DNA of 64,000 bases from Streptomyces sp. NBC_00078 (GTDB lineage Bacteria; Actinomycetota; Actinomycetes; Streptomycetales; Streptomycetaceae). Below are positions 42,648 through 51,128 of this stretch, one piece after another. The notes below the pieces were generated by a model. It saw nothing but the letters and a program-made list of their open reading frames with translations. It ran no database searches and was not told where the DNA came from. How positions within the stretch are numbered: the first letter of the stretch is position 1; every line of letters begins with the position of its first letter. The stretch is taken from NCBI RefSeq assembly GCF_026343335.1, contig NZ_JAPELX010000001.1:6076001-6140000 (forward strand), in the 5' to 3' direction. Both the position numbers and the translations under genes were made by a program.

Positions 42648-43496
42648 ATGGGTTCGACCGTATGTCCGAGCCGCAGCAGCCGCACTGACCTGGACTGGAC
42701 GGTGCTGTCTGCGGCCAAGACCACCCCTATTCGAGGGGCGGCGGGGACGGGTCGTCGTCTATCCTCCGATTCTGGTGGTACCGGTCTCGGTGCTGCCCGC
42801 AATCTTGAGGAGGTGGGTCCGGTCACTGGGATCGACGCAGGGACCGACAACGGCCAGGCGGAGCTGCCCGAGGGCCAGGGCGTCAGCGCGGAGTCGACCT
42901 CGGAGCGCAGTGCGCGCTTCGAGCGGGACGCGCTCGAATTCCTCGACCAGATGTACTCGGCCGCGCTGCGCATGACGCGCAACCCCGCCGACGCGGAGGA
43001 CCTGGTGCAGGAGACGTACGCGAAGGCGTACGCGTCCTTCCACCAGTTCCGTGAGGGCACCAACCTCAAGGCGTGGCTGTACCGGATCCTCACGAACACG
43101 TTCATCAACTCGTACCGCAAGAAGCAGCGTGAACCCCAGCGCTCGGCGGCCGAGGAGATCGAGGACTGGCAGCTCGCCCGTGCCGAGTCGCACATGTCGA
43201 CCGGTCTGCGCTCCGCCGAGTCGCAGGCGCTCGACCACCTGCCCGACTCGGACGTGAAGGCAGCCCTCCAGGCGATCCCCGAGGAATTCCGCATCGCCGT
43301 CTACCTCGCCGACGTCGAGGGCTTTGCGTACAAGGAGATCGCGGACATCATGGGGACACCCATCGGTACGGTGATGTCCCGGCTGCACCGGGGCCGCCGT
43401 CAACTGCGCGGCATGCTCGAGGACTACGCCCGTGAGCGCGGACTGGTCCCGGCCGGCGCGGGAGAGTCGAACGAAGCGAAAGGCTCGGGCTCATGA
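42648..43496 (+). CDS. sigR: ECF sigma factor SigR (thiol-oxidative stress), with long isoform
   Basis: The standard 227-residue SigR starts at GTG 42813 after GAGGAG-like sequence. An in-frame ATG at 42648 with GAGAGGAAG upstream adds exactly 55 residues, as in the unstable sigma-R' isoform known from S. coelicolor, so the longer form is given here. Sigma region 2 (MYSAALRMTRNPADAEDLVQETYAKAY) and region 4 (LQAIPEEFRIAVYLADVEGF... ADIMGTPIGTVMSRLHRGR) are complete. It is held by RsrA, encoded next with a 4-base overlap. Confidence 0.96.
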   Translation: MGSTVCPSRSSRTDLDWTVLSAAKTTPIRGAAGTGRRLSSDSGGTGLGAARNLEEVGPVTGIDAGTDNGQAELPEGQGVSAESTSERSARFERDALEFLDQMYSAALRMTRNPADAEDLVQETYAKAYASFHQFREGTNLKAWLYRILTNTFINSYRKKQREPQRSAAEEIEDWQLARAESHMSTGLRSAESQALDHLPDSDVKAALQAIPEEFRIAVYLADVEGFAYKEIADIMGTPIGTVMSRLHRGRRQLRGMLEDYARERGLVPAGAGESNEAKGSGS

Positions 43497-43795
43497 GCTG
43501 CGGAGAGCCGCACGAGACGGACTGCAGTGAGGTCCTCGACCATCTCTACGAGTTCCTCGACAGCGAGATGCCGGACGTCGACCGCGACAAGTTCAGGCAG
43601 CACTTCACGGAGTGCTCACCGTGCCTCGAGAAGTACGGCCTGGAGCAGGCCGTGAAGAAGCTGGTCAAGCGGTGCTGCGGGCATGACGACGTGCCGAGCG
43701 ACCTGCGCGCCAAGGTCATGGGGCGGCTCGACCTGATCCGCTCCGGGCAGGCCGTCCCCGAGCACGACGTCACCGCGACCCCGCAGGAGTCCTGA
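43493..43795 (+). CDS. rsrA: Anti-sigma factor RsrA (zinc redox switch)
   Basis: 100 residues of the ZAS family. Cys11, His37, Cys41 and Cys44 form the H-x3-C-x2-C zinc/redox centre (HFTECSPC). Cys3, Cys61 and Cys62 are also present at the positions known from S. coelicolor RsrA. Oxidation forms a disulfide, releases zinc and frees SigR. The ATG overlaps the sigR stop as ATGA, ensuring stoichiometric synthesis. Confidence 0.96.
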   Translation: MSCGEPHETDCSEVLDHLYEFLDSEMPDVDRDKFRQHFTECSPCLEKYGLEQAVKKLVKRCCGHDDVPSDLRAKVMGRLDLIRSGQAVPEHDVTATPQES

Positions 43796-43926
43796 CCCCA
43801 CCGGACCCGTCCGGGAACGGGCTGTCGTCACTCGTACGTGCTAATCCGCGGTTCATAAGCCCGCGAACTCCCCTGATGCCGTCCTAGGCTCCTCAGCCAG
43901 AGCTGGCCGGCCGGGGGAGGGGCGCG

Positions 43927-45237
43927 ATGGAGGCGGTTCCGGCACGGGCACGCGCGTACATCGCCTGCGCGGCCCTCGGCGCCCTGTTCTGTGTGCTCCC
44001 ACTGCCCGGCACACGTACGCCCTGGTGGGCGATCGCCCTGCTCGCCGTGCTGTACGCCGCCTGCGAGCAGGCGGCCGCGCGATGGCGCTTTGCCGGAACG
44101 TTCTACCCCGTCCTGCTCGCCGCCGCCTTCCTGCTGCCGCCGCCCGCCGCCGCCCTGGTCGCGCTGCCGGGTGCGCTGCTCTCCCGGGTCGACCGGCGGC
44201 CGCGCCGCCTGCGGCGGGCCTGGCGGGCGGCTCAGCTGGTCCTCGGCGTGTGGGCCGCGAGCCGGGTGCACTGGGCGCTGGGCGGCCGGGACGCGGTCGT
44301 CGCCAGCGAGTTCCCGTACGCGCTGGTGCCCGCCGGTGCCGCGGTGCTCGCGTTCTGCCTGGTGCTGACCGCCCTGGACGGCGGGATCCGCGCACTGGCG
44401 GACCGTCTGCCGGTACGACACGCCTGGCGGGGCCTGCTCGTACGATCCCTCGCGCCCGTCGCCGTGCACGGGCTCGCCGGGCTGATGATGGCCGTCCTGT
44501 GGCGCAGCCCGTACGGGCCCGTCGCCGCCCTGCTCGTCCTGCTGCCGATGTGCGTGTCCTGGTGGGTCTTCGCGCAGTACCACCGCGAGCGCGCCGCCCA
44601 TCAGGCGACGATCCGCGCGCTCGTCCAGGCCGTCGACATCAAGGACGAGTACACGCGCGGCCACAGCGAACGGGTCGGCCAGGCCTCGATGATGATCGCC
44701 CGTGAACTCGGCATGGACGACGAGCGCGTCGAGGTGCTGAGGTTCGCCGGAATCCTGCACGACGTGGGCAAACTCGGCGTCCCCACACGGCTGTTGCGCA
44801 AGGACGGCCCGCTCACCCCCGAGGAACGGCGGGTGATCGAGCTGCATCCGGAGTACGGGCACGAGATGGTGCGCGGCATCGGCTTCCTCGGCGAGGCCCG
44901 GGCCGCCGTACTCCACCATCACGAGCGGCTGGACGGCAGCGGCTACCCGTACGGACTGAGGGGAGCCCAGATCCCAGAATCGGCACGGGTGGTGGCCGTG
45001 GCGGACGCTTTCGACGCGATGACGTCCACACGCTCCTACCGGCGGTCCCGGCCCGTGCCGGCCGCTCTGCAGGAGCTGGAGCGGTGCGCGGGCTCGCAGT
45101 TCGACCCGCGGATGGTCACGGCACTGATGCGGGCGCTGGGCAGGAACGGCTGGCATCCCGCGGTCACCGCGCAGGAGCAGCCACGCCCGCCCGCACCGGC
45201 CACGCCCGTCCCCGCCCGCCCGAGAACCCACCGATGA
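43927..45237 (+). CDS. Membrane HD-GYP domain protein
   Basis: 436 residues. The N-terminal half (about 10-215) holds six or more hydrophobic helices. A cytoplasmic HD-GYP domain follows: HSERVGQASMMIARELG near 246, the HD dyad in ILHDVGKLGVP near 275, HHHERLDGSGYPYGL near 325 (GYP intact) and VADAFDAMTSTRSYR near 358. HD-GYP enzymes cleave cyclic di-GMP or related dinucleotides. Since all motif residues are present, it is probably active. The stop overlaps the next start. Confidence 0.9.
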   Translation: MEAVPARARAYIACAALGALFCVLPLPGTRTPWWAIALLAVLYAACEQAAARWRFAGTFYPVLLAAAFLLPPPAAALVALPGALLSRVDRRPRRLRRAWRAAQLVLGVWAASRVHWALGGRDAVVASEFPYALVPAGAAVLAFCLVLTALDGGIRALADRLPVRHAWRGLLVRSLAPVAVHGLAGLMMAVLWRSPYGPVAALLVLLPMCVSWWVFAQYHRERAAHQATIRALVQAVDIKDEYTRGHSERVGQASMMIARELGMDDERVEVLRFAGILHDVGKLGVPTRLLRKDGPLTPEERRVIELHPEYGHEMVRGIGFLGEARAAVLHHHERLDGSGYPYGLRGAQIPESARVVAVADAFDAMTSTRSYRRSRPVPAALQELERCAGSQFDPRMVTALMRALGRNGWHPAVTAQEQPRPPAPATPVPARPRTHR

Positions 45238-46523
45238 GTGCCCCACCACCCCTGACGGCCCTCATCCACGGCTGCGCCGCCCTCCTCGCCGTCGGCTGTC
45301 TCGCCGTCACCCGCGTGGGCGGCCTGCAGGAGCGCCCCACCGCGCTCGCCTTCGGCCTGCTCGTCACCGTCGGCGAGCTCCACCGGTGGACCGGCGCCCG
45401 GGTCAGGGAGGCCGCGCCGCTCGGGGCCGCCGGAGCCCTCTCGTACGCCCTGCTCGGAGGGGACGCCGGGCAGCCCACCCACCACGGTGCCGCCCAGGTC
45501 GTCGCTGTCGTCCTCGGCGCCGCCCTGATCGGCAGCGTGCCGCACATCGCGCGCGGACAGGGACCCGTGCTCGACCATCTCGCGCGGCGCGTGCTCACCG
45601 TCGCGTTCGCCGCCGCCTGCTTCCAGCCCCTGTACGACCGGGGGACGTTCGGACAGTGGAGCGGTCCCGCGTACGCGCTGCTGCTGCTCGCGATCCTCGG
45701 CCTCACCGCGCTGTGCGACGCCGTGCTCGCCGCCGCTCTCGCGCACTCCCGGACCCGCTGGCCCTTCGGGCCGCTCCTGCGGGACGAACTGCACGCCCTC
45801 CTCGGCATCGGCTCGGCCGTGTGCGCCACGGGCGCGGTGATGGCGCTCGCTGTCGCCGTCGTCGGGCTGTGGGCGCTGCCCGTGTTCTCGCTCCCGCTGC
45901 TGCTGACCCAGCTGTCCCTGCGCCGGTACGCCGCCGTGCGGACCACCTACCGGCAGACCATCACCTCCCTCGCCCGGGCCACCGAGATCGCCGGGTACAC
46001 CCCCGCCGGGCACGCCCTGCGCGTGGCGACCCTCAGCCGCGCCGTCGGGCGGGACCTGGGGCTCACCCGGCCCGCGCTGACCGTTCTGGAGTACGCGGCC
46101 CTGATGCACGACATCGGGCAGCTCAGCCTTCTCGACCCGGTGCCGGCCGGCGCCACCGCCGTGCTGCCCGCGCCCGAGCAGCGCCGGATCGCCCTGCTGG
46201 GCGGCGCCGTCGTACGCCAGACCGGGGTGGACGCGGCGGTCGCCGTGGTCGTCGAGCGGCAGGCCGACCCCTACCGGGAGCAGCCGGTCGCCGCGCGGAT
46301 CGTGCGGGCCGTCAACGCCTACGAGGAGAAGGCACGCGACGCCGGGCCCGGTGGCCCCCTGACGGCGCTGGAGGAGCTGCGGCTGGCCACCGCGGAGGAC
46401 TACGCGCCCGAGGTGGTGGAGTCGCTGGCCCGGGTCCTCGCCCAGTCCGGGGGGTGGCGCGGCGGGGGTGCCGCCCAGGCGTTCGGCTCCGGGGGAGCTT
46501 CGGTGGAGGGTCGTGGCGGGTGA
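45234..46523 (+). CDS. Degenerate HD-domain membrane protein
   Basis: 429 residues with the same architecture as the previous gene: a membrane half (about 5-230), then an HD-type domain. HALRVATLSRAVGRDLG near 261 and LMHDIGQLSLL near 285 are kept, but the HHExxDGxGYP segment is missing (VVERQADPYREQP in its place). It likely arose by duplication and lost phosphodiesterase activity. ATG 45234 overlaps the upstream stop (ATGA), so the pair is coupled. Confidence 0.82.
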   Translation: MSAPPPLTALIHGCAALLAVGCLAVTRVGGLQERPTALAFGLLVTVGELHRWTGARVREAAPLGAAGALSYALLGGDAGQPTHHGAAQVVAVVLGAALIGSVPHIARGQGPVLDHLARRVLTVAFAAACFQPLYDRGTFGQWSGPAYALLLLAILGLTALCDAVLAAALAHSRTRWPFGPLLRDELHALLGIGSAVCATGAVMALAVAVVGLWALPVFSLPLLLTQLSLRRYAAVRTTYRQTITSLARATEIAGYTPAGHALRVATLSRAVGRDLGLTRPALTVLEYAALMHDIGQLSLLDPVPAGATAVLPAPEQRRIALLGGAVVRQTGVDAAVAVVVERQADPYREQPVAARIVRAVNAYEEKARDAGPGGPLTALEELRLATAEDYAPEVVESLARVLAQSGGWRGGGAAQAFGSGGASVEGRGG

Positions 46524-46666
46524 CGGGCAGGCTGTCTGACCCTGCCCGCACCTGGGTAACCCATGGGTAATGAGCGCCCTTCCAGCCGTACGTGGTTGGA
46601 TGCGAATGAGAGGGTGTGTCCGGGGGCAGCACTAGCCAGCCCACTCCACGGAACTGGCAGGGAATC

Positions 46667-47647
46667 GTGAGGATCTTCGGCAAGGGACGGCACCGGCCCT
46701 CCGCCTCCTGGCGGCAGGCCACCGATCGGGCCTTCACACTGATCGGGGACGGCCGGTACGAGGACGCGGGCGCGTTGCTGACACGTGCCGCCGATCTGGA
46801 GCCCTGGCTGTCCGAGTCCTGGTTCAACCTCGCCCTGCTGCACAAGTTCCGGCACGACTGGGAGCAGGCCCGTGCGGCGGGCCTGAGGGCTGTCGCACTG
46901 CTCGACCGGGAGAGCGGGGCGCCCGACTGGTGGAACGTCGGCATCGCGGCCACCGCCCTGCAGGACTGGCCGCTCGCCCGGCGGGCCTGGCAGGCGTACG
47001 GGCTGCGGGTACCGGGCACGGCCACCGCGTCCGGGGAGCCCCTCGGGATGGACCTCGGCAGCGCCGCCGTACGGCTGTCCCCGGAGGGGGAGGCCGAGGT
47101 GGTGTGGGGGCGGCGGCTGGACCCCGCCCGTATCGAGGTGCTGTCGATCCCCCTGCCGTCCTCCGGGCGGCGCTGGGGCGAGGTCGTGCTGCACGACGGG
47201 GTGCCGCACGGCGAGCGGACCACGGCGGCCGGCCACTCCTACCCCGTCTTCGACGAGATCGAGCTGTGGGCGCCGTCGCCCGTGCCGACCTGGGTGGTGC
47301 TGCTTGAGGCGGCCACCGAGGCCGACCGGGACGCGCTGGAGCAGCTGGCCGCGGACGCGGGCTTCGCCGCCGAGGACTGGTCGTCCTCCGTGCGGCTGCT
47401 GTGCCGTATGTGCTCCGAGTCGCAGATGCCGTCCGACGAGGGTGACGGAGAGCACCTGGATCCGCACGACCACAGTGAGCCGGGACACCCCGGGCCGCTC
47501 GGGCACCGGACCGACGGGCAGCTGTGGGTACCCGAGCGGGAGTGCGGCGTCGCCGCCCCGGCCTCGCTGGTGCGGGGCCTGCTCGACGGGTGGGTTGCCG
47601 ACAGCCCGGACTCGAGGGACTGGCGGGACCTCGAAGAGGTCTGCTGA
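46667..47647 (+). CDS. TPR-repeat protein
   Basis: 326 residues. TPR helices at the N-terminus (ALLTRAADLEPWLSESWFNLALLHKFRHDWEQA split about 25-60, and a second near 85-110) precede a C-terminal domain with VWGRRLDPARIEVLSIPLP and CRMCSES (CxxC) near 240. It is conserved in Streptomyces without known function. GTG 46667 (MRIFGKGRH) is favoured, with AGGGA just upstream. GTG 46616 is the longer alternative. Confidence 0.82.
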   Translation: MRIFGKGRHRPSASWRQATDRAFTLIGDGRYEDAGALLTRAADLEPWLSESWFNLALLHKFRHDWEQARAAGLRAVALLDRESGAPDWWNVGIAATALQDWPLARRAWQAYGLRVPGTATASGEPLGMDLGSAAVRLSPEGEAEVVWGRRLDPARIEVLSIPLPSSGRRWGEVVLHDGVPHGERTTAAGHSYPVFDEIELWAPSPVPTWVVLLEAATEADRDALEQLAADAGFAAEDWSSSVRLLCRMCSESQMPSDEGDGEHLDPHDHSEPGHPGPLGHRTDGQLWVPERECGVAAPASLVRGLLDGWVADSPDSRDWRDLEEVC

Positions 47648-47722
47648 CCAGACCTCCCTTCAAAACTCCCCTTAGGCTGTAGTCGCAGAATTCTCATGGT
47701 TGCAGGAAGGCATACGTCGGTC

Positions 47723-48373
47723 ATGGCGCAGCAGGACACCGATCAGCAGCACGCGGGCGTGCTCCCCGTGGACGACGAGGGCTTCGTCATCGACACCGAG
47801 GAGGCCGAGGAGCGGGAGCAGGCCTGGCGGGAGGCCGGGACGTCGCGGCCCATCACGGTCGTCGGGAACCCGGTGCTGCACAAGGAGTGCAGGGACGTCA
47901 CCGACTTCGGGGAGGAGCTGCAGCAGCTGGTCGCGGACATGTTCGCCAGCCAGCGCACCGCCGAGGGCGTGGGCCTGGCCGCCAACCAGATCGGCGTCGA
48001 CCTGAAGGTCTTCGTCTACGACTGCGGTGACGACGAGGGCGCGCGGCACGTGGGCGTCATCTGCAACCCCAAAGTGGTCGACCTGCCCGCCGAGCGGCGC
48101 CGCCTGGACGACAGCAACGAGGGCTGCCTGTCGGTGCCCACCGCGTACGCGCCGCTCGCCCGTCCGGACTACGCCGAGGTGACCGGGCAGGACGAGAAGG
48201 GCAACCCGGTCAGGGTTCGCGGCACCGGCTACTTCGCCCGGTGTTTGCAGCACGAGACCGACCACCTGTACGGCTACCTGTACATCGACCGCCTGTCCAA
48301 GCGCGAGCGCAAGGACGCGCTGCGGCAGATGGCCGAGAACGAGCCCCGCTACCCCGTGGTGGCGAACGACTGA
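47723..48373 (+). CDS. def: Peptide deformylase
   Basis: 216 residues. The three deformylase motifs are intact: GVGLAANQIG near 85, EGCLSVP near 133 with the metal-binding Cys, and QHETDHLYG near 175 with the HExxH zinc/iron site. It removes the N-formyl group from nascent proteins. An acidic N-terminal extension of about 40 residues precedes the core. ATG 47723 is chosen over 47696 because of GGAAGG upstream, though spacing is long. Confidence 0.94.
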   Translation: MAQQDTDQQHAGVLPVDDEGFVIDTEEAEEREQAWREAGTSRPITVVGNPVLHKECRDVTDFGEELQQLVADMFASQRTAEGVGLAANQIGVDLKVFVYDCGDDEGARHVGVICNPKVVDLPAERRRLDDSNEGCLSVPTAYAPLARPDYAEVTGQDEKGNPVRVRGTGYFARCLQHETDHLYGYLYIDRLSKRERKDALRQMAENEPRYPVVAND

Positions 48374-48672
48374 GGTCTCACGACCCTCACCACCGATCAC
48401 AACTCCCATACGCACGGCGCCTGTTCACGTCCACCTCCCTGACCAGGCGCCGTTCGTGTGTCCGTCGCACGCTCGATCGGATGTGTGCCGGTAGCGATCC
48501 ATATTCAGTCACACAAGGGGAGATTCTCGGCATGTTGGGGTAGTGAGTGGAGCAAATCCGTTCCCAGAACGGTCAGTTGTAGTGCTGAATGGGATGTGCG
48601 GGGATACGCAACGGCGCACGCCCGGCATCGCGGGAGGCGCGTGCGCAACTGGCGGCTGAGAGGGGTTTGTTC
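48374..48672. other. Intergenic region def to terpene synthase
   Basis: 299 bases without a convincing gene. It holds a 9-bp stem CGGCGCCTG / CAGGCGCCG with a 20-base loop (48415-48423, 48444-48452), perhaps the def terminator, and a locally AT-richer stretch at about 48495-48600 likely to hold the terpene operon promoter. I could not assign -10/-35 boxes. Confidence 0.5.
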
Positions 48673-49752
48673 GTGCCTGTTTTCTCACGCAGCACCACAG
48701 CGACTGCGATCGCGGTCCCACCGTCACTCTCACTTCCAGTGATCGAGGCAGCGTTTCCCCGACAACTGCATCCGTATTGGCCTCGATTGCAGGACAAGAC
48801 ACGCACCTGGCTGCTGGAGAAACGGCTCATGCCGGCGGACAAGGTGGAGGAATATGCCGACCGACTTTGCTACACCGATCTCATGGCGGGGTACTACCTC
48901 GGCGCCCCGGACGAGGTCCTCCAGGCGATCGCGGACTACAGCGCGTGGTTCTTCGTCTGGGACGACCGCCATGACCGCGACATCGTGTTCGGCCGGCCGG
49001 CCGCCTGGCGACGGCTCAGGTTCAGCCTGCACAAGGCTCTTGACTCACCCGAGCACCACCGGCATCACGAGGACCCCCTGGTCGGGGCGTTCGCGGACAG
49101 CATGGTGCGTCTGTACTCGTTCCTGCCTCAGTCCTGGAACGCCCGATTCGCCCGGCACTTCCACGCGGTGATCGAGGCGTACGACCGGGAGTTCCGCAAC
49201 CGCACCGAAGGGATCATCCCCACGGTCGAGGAATACCTCGCACTGCGCCGCCTCACTTTCGCGCACTGGATCTGGACCGATCTGCTGGAGCCGAGTGCGG
49301 GCTGTGAACTCCCGGACTTCGTGCGCAAGCACCCGGCATATCGACGCGCGGCGCTGCTGAGCCAGGAATTCGCCGCGTGGTACAACGACCTCTGCTCGCT
49401 TCCCAAGGAAATCGCGGGCGACGAGGTGCACAATCTCGGAATCAGTCTCATCAAACACCAGGGGCTGACCCTTGAAGAAGCCGTCGCCGAAATGAAGAGG
49501 CGCGTCGAGAAATGCATCTCCGAATTCCTTGTCGCCGAACGCGGCGCCTTACGGTTCGCCGACAGCCTCGCCGACGGCACCGTGCGCGGAAAAGAACTCA
49601 GTGCCGCCGTGAGTGCCTGCGTCCGCAATATGCGGAACTGGTTCTCGACCGTCTACTGGTTCCACCACGAGTCCGGCCGTTACATGGTCGACAGCTGGGA
49701 CGACCGGTCCACGCCCCCGTACGTCAACAACGAAGCGGCAGGTGAGAAATGA
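48673..49752 (+). CDS. cyc1: Epi-isozizaene synthase (sesquiterpene cyclase)
   Basis: 359 residues, class I terpene cyclase. The Asp-rich motif DDRHD (residues 97-101) and the NSE-type NDLCSLPKE near 238 bind the magnesium-pyrophosphate of farnesyl diphosphate. The C-terminal RY pair is in SGRYMVDSWDDRSTPPYVNN. The whole protein closely follows S. coelicolor SCO5222 as I recall it. It makes epi-isozizaene, precursor of the antibiotic albaflavenone. GTG 48673 has GAGAGGGG 7 bases upstream. It overlaps the P450 gene by 4 bases. Confidence 0.95.
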   Translation: MPVFSRSTTATAIAVPPSLSLPVIEAAFPRQLHPYWPRLQDKTRTWLLEKRLMPADKVEEYADRLCYTDLMAGYYLGAPDEVLQAIADYSAWFFVWDDRHDRDIVFGRPAAWRRLRFSLHKALDSPEHHRHHEDPLVGAFADSMVRLYSFLPQSWNARFARHFHAVIEAYDREFRNRTEGIIPTVEEYLALRRLTFAHWIWTDLLEPSAGCELPDFVRKHPAYRRAALLSQEFAAWYNDLCSLPKEIAGDEVHNLGISLIKHQGLTLEEAVAEMKRRVEKCISEFLVAERGALRFADSLADGTVRGKELSAAVSACVRNMRNWFSTVYWFHHESGRYMVDSWDDRSTPPYVNNEAAGEK

Positions 49753-51125
49753 CCGTCGAGTCTGTGAAGCCCGAACCGCAGATATATGCGGAATCGGAAC
49801 TGCGTGAGCCGCCCCTCGCCGGCGGCGCGGTGCCGGTCCTCGGCCACGGCCTGAAGCTGGTGCGCGACCCGCTCGCCTTCATGTCCGGACTGCGCGAGCA
49901 CGGCGACGTCGTACGGCTCAAGCTCGGCCCCAAGACGGTGTACGCGCCCACCACTCCGGAGCTGACCGGGGCCCTGGCGCTCAACCCCGACTTCAAGATC
50001 GACGGCCCGCTGTGGGAGTCCCTGGAAGGGCTGCTCGGCAAGGAGGGCGTCGCGACCGCCAACGGCCCCCGCCACCGGCGTCAACGGCGCACCATCCAGC
50101 CCGCGTTCCGGCTCGACGCGATCCCCGCGTACGGTCCGATCATGGAGGAGGAGGCGCATGCGCTGACCGAGCGCTGGCAGTCCGGCGAGACGATCGACTG
50201 CACCTCCGAGTCCTTCCGTGTCGCCGTGCGCATCGCGGCCCGCTGTCTGCTGCGCGGCGACTACATGGACGAGCGGGCCGAGCGGCTGTGCGTCGCCCTC
50301 GCCACCGTCTTCCGCGGGATGTACCGGCGCATGGTGGTCCCGCTCGGACCGCTGTACAAGCTGCCGCTGCCGCCCAACCGCAAATTCAACCGGGCGCTGG
50401 CCGATTTGCATCTCCTCGTCGATGAGATCGTCGCCGAACGCCGCGCATCTAGTCAAAAGCCGGACGATTTGCTGACGGCATTGCTGGAGGCGAAGGACGA
50501 GAATGGCGACCCCATCGGGGAACAGGAGATCCACGACCAGGTCGTCGCGATTGTCACCCCCGGCAGCGAAACCGTCGCGTCCACGATCATGTGGCTGCTG
50601 CAGGTCCTCGCGGAACACCCGGAACACGCCGACAGGGTGCACGACGAAGTCGAATCGGTCACCGGCGGCCGACCGGTTGCATTCGAGGACGTCCGCAAGC
50701 TCAGGCACACCAACAATGTCGTGGTCGAGGCCATGCGTTTGCGGCCAGCCGTATGGATATTGACCCGGCGGGCGGTGACCGACACGGAACTCGGTGGCTA
50801 TCGCATTCCGGCCGGGGCCGACATCGTCTACAGCCCGTACGCGATCCAGCGCGATCCGAAGTCGTACACCGGCAACCTGGAGTTCGACCCCGACCGCTGG
50901 CTTCCCGAGCGGGTCAAGGACGTGCCGAAACACGCCATGAGTCCGTTCAGCACGGGTAATCGCAAATGCCCCAGCGACCACTTCTCGATGGCCCAGCTGT
51001 CCCTGATCACGGCGGCGGTGGCGAGCAGGTACCGCTTCGAGCAGGTGGCCGGGTCCGACGACCGGACCCGCGTGGGCATCACGCTGCGCCCGCAGAAGCT
51101 GCTGCTGAAGCCGGTGCCGAGGTGA
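49749..51125 (+). CDS. cyp170A1: Cytochrome P450 CYP170A1-like (albaflavenone synthase)
   Basis: 458 residues. The I-helix is IVTPGSETVAST near 259, the ExxR is EAMRLRP near 325 and the heme loop is FSTGNRKCPSDHF near 397, where the usual Gly after Cys-x is missing (Cys-Pro-Ser). CYP170A1 oxidises epi-isozizaene twice to albaflavenone. The S. coelicolor enzyme also has a second terpene-synthase site, and the equivalent Asp-rich motif here reads DENGD (residues 250-254). Translation is coupled to the cyclase (ATGA). Confidence 0.94.
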   Translation: MTVESVKPEPQIYAESELREPPLAGGAVPVLGHGLKLVRDPLAFMSGLREHGDVVRLKLGPKTVYAPTTPELTGALALNPDFKIDGPLWESLEGLLGKEGVATANGPRHRRQRRTIQPAFRLDAIPAYGPIMEEEAHALTERWQSGETIDCTSESFRVAVRIAARCLLRGDYMDERAERLCVALATVFRGMYRRMVVPLGPLYKLPLPPNRKFNRALADLHLLVDEIVAERRASSQKPDDLLTALLEAKDENGDPIGEQEIHDQVVAIVTPGSETVASTIMWLLQVLAEHPEHADRVHDEVESVTGGRPVAFEDVRKLRHTNNVVVEAMRLRPAVWILTRRAVTDTELGGYRIPAGADIVYSPYAIQRDPKSYTGNLEFDPDRWLPERVKDVPKHAMSPFSTGNRKCPSDHFSMAQLSLITAAVASRYRFEQVAGSDDRTRVGITLRPQKLLLKPVPR

Positions 51126-51128
51126 GGG

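Noticed and set aside
42754..42770. TATCCT as the -10 of the housekeeping sigR promoter
   Set aside because: No -35 at proper distance and no AT block typical of WblC control could be found, so I did not annotate it.
46545..46580. GGGTAACCCATGGG palindromes as an operator
   Set aside because: Two short overlapping palindromes (GGGTAACCC, CCCATGGG) are present but match no regulator consensus I know and may be chance.
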